The position numbers were made by a program, and so were the translations under genes. A DNA stretch of 64,000 bases from Clostridia bacterium (GTDB lineage Bacteria; Bacillota; Clostridia; Oscillospirales; Acutalibacteraceae): the NCBI GenBank assembly GCA_017473165.1, contig JAFUNA010000023.1, forward strand, positions 62,001-126,000. Direction: 5' to 3'. Positions 58,187-64,000 of this stretch are shown piece by piece. Within the stretch, counting starts at the first letter, position 1; each line of letters begins with the position of its first letter. The notes below the pieces were generated by a model. It was given only the letters and a program-made list of their open reading frames with translations, had not been told where the DNA came from and did not search any database.

Positions 58187-58831
58187 TTATTTTGTAACCT
58201 TGCGGACATCTTCCTCTTTGCCGAGAACGAGGAGATGTTCGTCTTTTTCAAAGCGGCTTTCACCCGAGATAACGGGAGTGACAACGCCGTTTTTCTTTGT
58301 TGCAAGCACAGCAAGATTATATTTGACTCTGAAATTCAGTTCCTTAACTGTTTTGCCTGCCCAGCGGTCAAGAACATCGATTTCAAAAATCGAATAATCG
58401 CTGCCGAGGTTGATATAGTCAAAAATATGCTCGCTGCTTTCTCTGATTGCGTAACGCTCCGCCATGTTCTTTTCGGGATAGATAACAGCATCCGCACCGT
58501 TTCGAAGCAGGAATTTTTCCTGGATATCCCTGTCAGCCTTGCTGATAACCCTCTTTGCACCGCATTCCTTGAGCAGGCTTGTGATTTCAAGGCTGTTCTG
58601 GAAGTTTTCGCCTATGCAGACAAAGCAGGAGTCAAACGAGGGAATGTCAAAGGTTTTGAGCACCTCGATGTTGGTGCAGTCGCCGATTTTTGCGCTGACA
58701 ACATAGGGAAGCATATCTTCAATTGCCTCTTCTTTTTCGTCAACAATCATGATTTCGCAGTCCATTTTTTCAAGACTCCGACAAAGATGATGTCCGAAAA
58801 GACCCATGCCGATTATTAAAAATGATTTCAT
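58187..58831 (-). CDS. ktrA: Potassium uptake regulator KtrA (TrkA-N/RCK)
   Basis: 214 residues. RCK_N Rossmann motif FLIIGMGLFGHHL binds ATP/ADP or NAD; the conserved acidic residue follows in MIVDEKEE; DCTN and SKADRDIQ are family blocks, and an RCK_C domain ends the protein (EHLLVLG). Forms the ring that gates KtrB. Starts nine bases after ktrB. Confidence 0.94.
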   Translation of the reverse strand: MKSFLIIGMGLFGHHLCRSLEKMDCEIMIVDEKEEAIEDMLPYVVSAKIGDCTNIEVLKTFDIPSFDSCFVCIGENFQNSLEITSLLKECGAKRVISKADRDIQEKFLLRNGADAVIYPEKNMAERYAIRESSEHIFDYINLGSDYSIFEIDVLDRWAGKTVKELNFRVKYNLAVLATKKNGVVTPVISGESRFEKDEHLLVLGKEEDVRKVTK

Positions 58832-58840
58832 ATTTTCACC

Positions 58841-60175
58841 TTATCCTATAGTTATTTTTTCTCTGGGATTTTTAACGGGCGGTGCGGCTTTTTTCTCCAT
58901 TAGTGCAAGGGCAAACGAAACGCTGCCGACCCTGCCGCAGAACATAAGAAATGCAATAATAAGTCTTGATGCCGTTGCAAGGTCACGGGTTATGCCTGTT
59001 GTCATGCCGACCGTGCCTATTGCCGAAACGCATTCAAAAATGATGTCGCCGATGTCAAGGCTTGGCTGAATTGCGAGGATTGCGATAATTCCGATAATTG
59101 CAAGGCTCATGTTTGTGAAAACAACCGAGCTTGCCTTGTGAATTGCATCCTTTTCGAGCCTTCTGCCGAAGATGCCCTGCGACTGGCGGTGAGTTATGCC
59201 GTTGAAGGTTGACATTGCGATAACCGCAAGGGTTGTTGTTTTGATGCCGCCTGCCGTTGAGCCGGGCGAGCCGCCGATAAACATGAGAAATACGGTCAGA
59301 ATCTTGCTTGCGGGTGCAAGTGCGGCGGTATCGGTTGAGTTGAAGCCCGCAGTTCTTGCGGTAACGGAGTCGAAAATTGAATTGAGAATGCTCTGACCGA
59401 TTCCGAGCCCTTCATTGGTGAAGTCACGCTCAAAAATCAGAAACAGAACCGTGGGAACAGCAAGAAGTATTGCCGTAACCGTGAGAACGATTTTTGTGTG
59501 GAGCTGATAGTATTTGAACTTAAGCTTTTTCTTGCTGACATCGTCCCAGACAAGGAAGCCTATACCGCCGATTATAACAAGAAAAGATATTGTTATAATA
59601 ACAACCGCATCGTCAGCAAACGGAACAAGAGAAGTATATTTTTCTTTTATGCCCATAAGGTCAAAGCCTGCGTTACAGAATGCCGAAACCGAATGAAAAA
59701 CGGAATACCAAATTCCCTTTGCCCAGCCGAATTCGGGGATAAAGCGAGTTGCAAGCAAAACTGCACCAATGCCCTCGAAAATCGCCGTGCCTGCAACGAT
59801 TTTTTTCGTCAGGTTCATAATTGAGCCGATGTGCTCGGTGTTGATGCTCTCAACCATAACCTCTCTTGCACGAAGCCCCATTTTTCTTTTGAGGAGCATG
59901 GAAAAGGTGGTTGCAATGGTCATGAAGCCCAGACCGCCAATCTGAATGAGCGTGATTATTACAATCTGCCCGAAAAGAGTCCAGTTTGTTGCTGTGTCAA
60001 CAACGACAAGACCCGTAACGCAGGAGGTTGAAACCGCCGTGAAAAGAGCCGTAACAAAGTCTGCACTTTCACCGCTTTTTGATGCAATCGGAAGCATGAG
60101 CAGAATTGTGCCGATGATTATGATTGAAATATAACCCATGGCGATGAGCCGTGTGTGAGAAAATTTTCGTTTCAT
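58841..60175 (-). CDS. ktrB: Potassium uptake channel subunit KtrB (TrkH family)
   Basis: 444 residues. Four pore-like repeats are visible, for example STSCVTGLVVVD, SAFCNAGFDLMG, ARTAGFNSTDT and AIGTVGMTTGIT, each with the selectivity glycine, and the gating-loop sequence SPGSTAGGIKTTT. Takes up K+ (with Na+) for osmotic balance. First gene of the ktrB-ktrA operon. Confidence 0.95.
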   Translation of the reverse strand: MKRKFSHTRLIAMGYISIIIIGTILLMLPIASKSGESADFVTALFTAVSTSCVTGLVVVDTATNWTLFGQIVIITLIQIGGLGFMTIATTFSMLLKRKMGLRAREVMVESINTEHIGSIMNLTKKIVAGTAIFEGIGAVLLATRFIPEFGWAKGIWYSVFHSVSAFCNAGFDLMGIKEKYTSLVPFADDAVVIITISFLVIIGGIGFLVWDDVSKKKLKFKYYQLHTKIVLTVTAILLAVPTVLFLIFERDFTNEGLGIGQSILNSIFDSVTARTAGFNSTDTAALAPASKILTVFLMFIGGSPGSTAGGIKTTTLAVIAMSTFNGITHRQSQGIFGRRLEKDAIHKASSVVFTNMSLAIIGIIAILAIQPSLDIGDIIFECVSAIGTVGMTTGITRDLATASRLIIAFLMFCGRVGSVSFALALMEKKAAPPVKNPREKITIG

Positions 60176-60203
60176 TTCAAAACCTCAAATATATAATAAA
60201 TGA

Positions 60204-60232
60204 ATTATACCATATATATCCGCATTTTTCAA
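60204..60232 (-). promoter_or_regulatory. Sigma-A promoter of ktrBA
   Basis: Minus strand TTGAAA (60227-60232), 17-base spacer, TATAAT (60204-60209). Confidence 0.85.
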
Positions 60233-60233
60233 C

Positions 60234-60262
60234 TTGCATTTGGAATAACGTAGTGATAGAAT
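60234..60262 (+). promoter_or_regulatory. Promoter of the PHP gene
   Basis: TTGCAT (60234-60239), 17-base spacer, TAGAAT (60257-60262); its -35 is one base from the divergent ktrB -35, so the two promoters stand back to back. Confidence 0.6.
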
Positions 60263-60278
60263 AATAGCGGTGATAATT

Positions 60279-61124
60279 ATGGAAAAATATATTGATTTAC
60301 ACACCCATTCTCTCAAATCCGACGGCTCAATGACTCCCGCCGAGGTTGTGCGTGAAGCGAAGCGTGCGGGGCTTGCGGCAATTGCACTCTCCGACCACGA
60401 TACGATTGACGGAATCCGTGAGGCAATGGCAGAGGGCGAAAAAATCGGAGTTGAGGTTATTCCCGCCATCGAATTTTCGGTGCTTTCCGAAACGGAAACC
60501 CACATTTTGGGCTATTTTATCGACATTGAAAACCCCGATTTGCTGCAGGTGCTCAAAGAGGTTGTTGACCTGCGTATTGAGCGGAATCACGTTACAACCC
60601 AAAGGCTCAATGAGCTTGGATTTGACATAACTCTTGAAGAAGTGCGTGCCCTTGCACCGAATAATTTTGTGGGCAGAGCTCATTTTGCGAGGGTGCTCAT
60701 GGATAAGGGCTACACCCAAAGCGTTAAAGAGGGCTTTGACAAGTATATGTCGGTCGGAAAGTATGCCTACTGCGAAAAGCAGCGTCTTTCCGCCAAAGAA
60801 GCCGTTGAGCTTATCTCAAAATGCGGCGGAATTTCATTCCTTGCACACCCGCATTTAACAAAGCTTTCCGATGAAAGGCTCAAGGAATTTCTGACGGAGC
60901 TTAAGGGCTACGGCTTGAGCGGACTTGAAGGCTACTATACCGATTATACACCCGAAATGCAGGAAAAATATCAGAATTTAGCGAAGGAAATGGGTCTGAT
61001 GATTTCGGGAGGTACGGATTTCCACGCAAAAATGAAACCCCATATCTCAATCGGTACGGGGCTGGGAAACATGAAAATTCCGTATTCGGTGTTGGAAAAT
61101 ATGAAGAAAAAACTCAATAAATAA
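60279..61124 (+). CDS. PHP-domain phosphoesterase (RNase AM/TrpH-like)
   Basis: 281 residues. Metal-binding motifs of the PHP family: DLHTHSLKSDGS (res. 5-16), ALSDHDTIDG, IPAIEFS, FLAHPH and GGTDFHAK. This group includes nucleoside 3',5'-bisphosphate phosphatases and 5'-3' exonucleases acting on RNA ends. ATG 60279 is preferred to GTG 60270. Stands alone between promoter and terminator. Confidence 0.9.
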   Translation: MEKYIDLHTHSLKSDGSMTPAEVVREAKRAGLAAIALSDHDTIDGIREAMAEGEKIGVEVIPAIEFSVLSETETHILGYFIDIENPDLLQVLKEVVDLRIERNHVTTQRLNELGFDITLEEVRALAPNNFVGRAHFARVLMDKGYTQSVKEGFDKYMSVGKYAYCEKQRLSAKEAVELISKCGGISFLAHPHLTKLSDERLKEFLTELKGYGLSGLEGYYTDYTPEMQEKYQNLAKEMGLMISGGTDFHAKMKPHISIGTGLGNMKIPYSVLENMKKKLNK

Positions 61125-61130
61125 CAAAGC

Positions 61131-61161
61131 AGGGACTGACGAAAAATCAGTCCCTTATTTT
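61131..61161. terminator. Terminator after the PHP gene (shared with the RHH gene)
   Basis: AGGGACTGA (61131-61139) with TCAGTCCCT (61147-61155), followed by TATTTTAT. It overlaps the stop of the convergent small gene. Confidence 0.82.
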
Positions 61162-61343
61162 ATCTCACAGTTTTCAATTGCGTAGTCAAGCAGAATGTTG
61201 ATTAATTCGTTCCGTGAACGGTTGGATTCTTTTGAAAGCGTATCAAGCTTATTTACTGTATCGTCTTTGATGCGGATTGAAAATGTTTTATACCCGTCTT
61301 CTCCTTTGAGCGATTTTTTACTGATTATAAGCTTTTCTTTCAT
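61155..61343 (-). CDS. Ribbon-helix-helix (CopG/Arc-like) DNA-binding protein
   Basis: 62 residues. The strand is YKTFSIRIKDDTVNKLDTLS, followed by two helices with SNRSRNELINILLDYAIE, the standard RHH pattern with a conserved Gly/Asn turn. Such proteins bind palindromic half-sites as dimers of dimers. GAGAGGTG lies eight bases before ATG. It is divergent from the AT-rich membrane protein gene, with an array of half-sites between them, so autoregulation is likely. Confidence 0.82.
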   Translation of the reverse strand: MKEKLIISKKSLKGEDGYKTFSIRIKDDTVNKLDTLSKESNRSRNELINILLDYAIENCEIK

Positions 61344-61370
61344 GGCGAATCACCTCTCTATTATTATAAC

Positions 61371-61400
61371 TTGACTTTTTTAATAACAGTATGTTATGAT
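61371..61400 (+). promoter_or_regulatory. Promoter of the AT-rich membrane protein gene
   Basis: TTGACT (61371-61376), 18-base spacer, TATGAT (61395-61400). The -10 lies within the operator array. Confidence 0.6.
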
Positions 61401-61430
61401 AAATAACATAAAATATGTTATAAAACATAT
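61383..61430. promoter_or_regulatory. Operator array of alternating ATAACA/TGTTAT half-sites
   Basis: ATAACA (61383-61388), then TATGTTAT (61390-61397) paired with ATAACATA (61403-61410) across five bases, then ATATGTT (61413-61419) paired with AACATAT (61424-61430) across four bases. The array covers the -10 and start of the plus-strand gene and the upstream part of the RHH gene's promoter region. Confidence 0.65.
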
Positions 61431-61454
61431 TAAAAATTGAAAGGGGTCATGATT

Positions 61455-62774
61455 GTGAAAGAAAACAATGTTCAAAACGAGGCTGTTCAGTTGGAAGAAA
61501 CTTTGCCCGAGCAAAATTTGGGAGAAAAAAATGCTGAAATTCACGAGAATATACCTGTTGCAGATGTCAACAATATTGACACCCAAAGCGAAGCATATTT
61601 TGAAGCTGTAAAAAAACTTGAAGCAGAGAAAAAAGACAAGAAGAAAAAAATATTTATTAGCGTACTTTTAGCAATTGCGATAATAATTGTTTCGGGATTT
61701 GTAATATCTTTGATTTCAGAACAGATAGCATTTAATAAGCAGGTTGATACAGTATCTGCAGAAATTGAGTCAACGGGACATGGATATACCAAAACATACA
61801 AAAAAGCGGTTGATGCTATGGATAAAGATCAGAACATTTCCGATAAGAAGAAGGCAAAAGAATTTTTTATTCTTGGAAAAAAGGCTGATGAACTTAAGAA
61901 GTCATTTTATTCTGAGGATTTGTTTAACAGATGTATCGAAAAGAATGAATCCTACAAAGAAAAGGTTCAGGAATATGTTTATAATGCCATGTCCTCGGCA
62001 GAAAAAAATGAAGAAGTTTTGACATATGCAGAGTATTACGTCTCGTTGGGAAAAACCCTTGACGAAACAACTAAAGAAAAAATCAGTCTTTATCTTTATG
62101 AATTAATCGATAATGGTTCTTTTGGAAAATATAGTGCTAATATAAAATTATGCGAGGAACTTGGCGTTAAGTTAAATGAAGAAGAATTAAACGAAAAGAT
62201 TTATAATGCTGCAATGAAGGAGTATAATGCCAAGGAGTACAAAGATGCATATGCATGGTTTGGTATTTATACAGGAAATAAAGAATTTGCTGATGTGCTT
62301 AAGGATATAAAATATAATATCTCAATAACCTATGTTGAAAATGATAATGATGTAAAGGCATATGAATTACTGGAAGAACTTGGAGATTACAAATATAGTA
62401 AAGAGCTTTGTTTGTGGGCAAAAGTAAAAGAAAGCAAATACGATTATGAGAGTGCCAGAAAAGCCGTCGAAAATGTAAGGAAAGTACTTAAATATAGGTT
62501 AAAGAATCCATATTCTTATATAGAATCATCGTCAACATATGACATAGATATGAGAATCTTTGATTACTCCGGTCTTGAAGTTGATTTTGACTACGATATA
62601 AAAATTTATTATTCTGCAACTAATAGTTTTGGTGCCAGAATCAGCGATACTTATTCAGAAAGTGTATCGGGACCGACTTTTTCGGCGAACTGGATGGAGC
62701 GAGAAGAACTTGAAGAGCTTCTTGATATGACAAGAAGCGAAGTAGTCGAAAAAGCAAAAGGTTTTAATAAATGA
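61455..62774 (+). CDS. AT-rich, single-pass membrane protein with a helical extracytoplasmic domain
   Basis: About 439 residues. A charged 65-residue cytoplasmic part with KKLEAEKKDKKKK precedes one membrane helix (IFISVLLAIAIIIVSGFVISLI), then a long helical, Lys/Glu/Tyr-rich domain containing repeated units such as YNAAMKEYNAKEYKDAYAWF and AYELLEELGDYKYSKELC, TPR/Sel1-like in spacing. Its C-terminus is beta-rich. GTG 61455 is eight bases after GGGG; ATG 61449 is an alternative. Base composition and codon use (many AAA, GAA, TAT, ATA) differ from the neighbours, suggesting acquisition. Not recognised. Confidence 0.75.
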   Translation: MKENNVQNEAVQLEETLPEQNLGEKNAEIHENIPVADVNNIDTQSEAYFEAVKKLEAEKKDKKKKIFISVLLAIAIIIVSGFVISLISEQIAFNKQVDTVSAEIESTGHGYTKTYKKAVDAMDKDQNISDKKKAKEFFILGKKADELKKSFYSEDLFNRCIEKNESYKEKVQEYVYNAMSSAEKNEEVLTYAEYYVSLGKTLDETTKEKISLYLYELIDNGSFGKYSANIKLCEELGVKLNEEELNEKIYNAAMKEYNAKEYKDAYAWFGIYTGNKEFADVLKDIKYNISITYVENDNDVKAYELLEELGDYKYSKELCLWAKVKESKYDYESARKAVENVRKVLKYRLKNPYSYIESSSTYDIDMRIFDYSGLEVDFDYDIKIYYSATNSFGARISDTYSESVSGPTFSANWMEREELEELLDMTRSEVVEKAKGFNK

Positions 62775-62827
62775 AAAAAAGAATGCTTTTATGTGTATGA
62801 CACATAAGAAGTTTTCTTAAAAAAATA

Positions 62828-62869
62828 AAGGCTGTTGCCAAGGTTTTTACCTTGAACAACAGCCTTTTT
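62828..62869. terminator. Bidirectional terminator before kdgK
   Basis: Stem AAGGCTGTTG…CAACAGCCTT with an inner CAAGGT/ACCTTG arm (62828-62865) and five T's; A-rich sequence on the other side gives a T-run on the minus strand too. Confidence 0.88.
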
Positions 62870-62878
62870 GAATAATTG

Positions 62879-63901
62879 TTATCTCTGAACTCTGCCCGAG
62901 CCGTCGCCGCCTGCAAGCTTTTCGACCTCTGAAACGCTGACTCTGTTGAAGTCGCCTTCGATTGAGTGCTTGAGTGCCGATGCCGCAACCGCAAATTCAA
63001 TTGCAGCCTGTGAATCCTTGCCGCTGAGGAGTGCGTAGATAAGACCGCCGCCGAAGCTGTCGCCGCCGCCTACACGGTCAACGATGTGGAGGTGATATTC
63101 CTTTGAGAAGCAGTAGTTTTCGCCGTCATAGAGCATTGCCGCCCAGTCATTGTCGCTTGCGGAAATAGAAGAGCGGAGTGTGATTGCAACCTTCTCAAAG
63201 CCGAATTTGTCCGCAAGCTGCTTTGCAACGGATTTGTAGCCGTCTTTGTTGAGCTTGCCGCCGTAGATATCGGTGTTTTCAGCTTCAATTCCGAAAACGT
63301 CCTTTGCATCCTCTTCGTTTGAAATGCAGACGTCAACATATTTGCAAAGCTCGGTCATGGCTTCTCTTGCCTCTGCTCTTGTCCAGAGCTTGCCTCTGTA
63401 GTTGAGGTCGCAGGAAATCTTGACGCCCTTTGCCTTCGCAGCAACGCAGGCCTGCTTGCAGATTTCAACAAGATTTGCTCCGAGTGCGGGAGTGATGCCC
63501 GTGAAGTGGAACCAGTCAGCACCCTCAAAGATTGAATCCCAGTCGAAATCGGAGGGCTGTGCCTCCTGGATTGCGGAATGTGCTCTGTCATAGATGCAGA
63601 CGCTTCCTCTCTGGGATGCACCCTTTTCGAGGAAATAGATGCCCACTCTGTCGCCGCCGCGAACGATTTTGCTTGTGTCAACTCCGAAATAACGAAGCGA
63701 GTTAACCGCAGCCTGTCCGATTGCGTGTGCGGGAAGCTTTGTAACATAAACGGATTCCATGCCGTAGTTTGCAAGTGAAACGGAAACATTGGCTTCACCG
63801 CCGCCGAAGGTAGCCTGAAGCTGGTCATCCTGGAAGAAACGGTAATAACCGTTGGGTGCAAGGCGAAGCATGATTTCGCCGAAGGTAACAACTTTTGCCA
63901 T
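62879..63901 (-). CDS. kdgK: 2-dehydro-3-deoxygluconate kinase (PfkB family)
   Basis: 340 residues. Phosphorylates 2-keto-3-deoxygluconate from uronate or pectin breakdown to KDPG. N-terminal VVTFGEIMLRLAPNG and FGGGEANVSVSLANYG, anion-hole/catalytic motif VDRVGGGDSFGGGLIYALL (GxGD Asp), typical PfkB. The start codon overlaps the stop of the upstream aldolase gene by one base (TAATG), so they are translated together, which fits the Entner-Doudoroff-like branch. Confidence 0.92.
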   Translation of the reverse strand: MAKVVTFGEIMLRLAPNGYYRFFQDDQLQATFGGGEANVSVSLANYGMESVYVTKLPAHAIGQAAVNSLRYFGVDTSKIVRGGDRVGIYFLEKGASQRGSVCIYDRAHSAIQEAQPSDFDWDSIFEGADWFHFTGITPALGANLVEICKQACVAAKAKGVKISCDLNYRGKLWTRAEAREAMTELCKYVDVCISNEEDAKDVFGIEAENTDIYGGKLNKDGYKSVAKQLADKFGFEKVAITLRSSISASDNDWAAMLYDGENYCFSKEYHLHIVDRVGGGDSFGGGLIYALLSGKDSQAAIEFAVAASALKHSIEGDFNRVSVSEVEKLAGGDGSGRVQR

Positions 63902-64000
63902 TATCCTCTTGCCTCCTTAACAATTTCAACTGATTTTTTGCAAAGGTCGATGATTTCATCCCACTTCTGATTGTCGATGAGGTCTGCGGTAACCATATAC
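63901..64000 (-). CDS. C-terminal end of KDPG/KHG aldolase (partial, continues past window)
   Basis: The open frame reads YMVTADLIDNQKWDEIIDLC then KKSVEIVKEARG and a TAA at 63903-63901. The pattern MVxADLI…W/F-xxI-xLxxxAVxIVKxAR is the tail of 2-keto-3-deoxy-6-phosphogluconate aldolase (Eda/KdgA), which splits the kdgK product into pyruvate and glyceraldehyde-3-phosphate. The catalytic part is outside the window. GGAGG for kdgK lies in this end. Confidence 0.75.
   Translation of the reverse strand, partial: YMVTADLIDNQKWDEIIDLCKKSVEIVKEARG

Noticed and set aside
58154..58819. 221-codon plus-strand frame opposite ktrA
   Set aside because: ktrA has full RCK motifs; the plus frame begins inside the terminator hairpin.

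Overview
The window reads as chromosomal DNA of an anaerobic, spore-forming, low-to-mid GC Firmicute, most likely a gut Clostridia of the Oscillospiraceae/Ruminococcaceae type. This is inferred from gene content: a SpoVAF-type GerA protein and a SleC-like cortex hydrolase, HrcA/CIRCE control of groESL, a T-box in front of ileS, TmcAL, KtrAB, DacF-type carboxypeptidase, zinc-type L32, and near-consensus sigma-A promoters with strong GGAGG-type ribosome binding sites. No rRNA, tRNA, CRISPR array or prophage was seen.

Layout. 1-4.3 kb: end of a TtcA-like tRNA thiolation gene, a REP-associated tyrosine transposase with its palindrome, dcd, an unknown gene, and an ApgM/homoserine-kinase-like gene joined to metY. 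4.3-9 kb: on the minus strand a small sugar operon (CBM9-like, NahK-like kinase, unknown) and ackA, then tmcAL divergent from ackA. 9-21.6 kb: the expression core rpoB-rpoC, rpsL, rpsG-fusA, tuf, with a promoter before each block. 21.6-25.9 kb: an unknown, possibly ADP-ribosyltransferase-like protein and a minus-strand surface-polysaccharide operon (GT8, VTT membrane protein, O-antigen-ligase-like protein, DUF4886). 26-28 kb: groES-groEL.

28-40 kb is cell-surface and accessory: a secreted PPC-domain protein, a metallophosphoesterase with an altered metal motif, a GPH-type sugar transporter, and a 2434-residue repeat surface protein with an LPXTG-like tail. 40-44 kb holds a spore germination set (a SleC-like hydrolase split over two genes, and a SpoVAF-like protein). 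44-52.9 kb: mtaB, dacF, pgi with a P-loop partner, yceD-rpmF, a small YitT-like gene remnant, and ileS behind a T-box.

53-58.2 kb is the best candidate for an undescribed system: two paralogous, membrane-anchored, SH3-like repeat proteins bracket an MFS-like carrier and two small membrane proteins, tightly packed on one strand. 58-64 kb: ktrAB, a PHP phosphoesterase, a ribbon-helix-helix regulator facing an AT-rich orphan membrane protein across an array of palindromes, and kdgK-eda of 2-keto-3-deoxygluconate breakdown running off the right edge.

All family assignments come from reading motifs by eye; no database search was possible. Promoter and terminator calls are based on spacing and consensus only.
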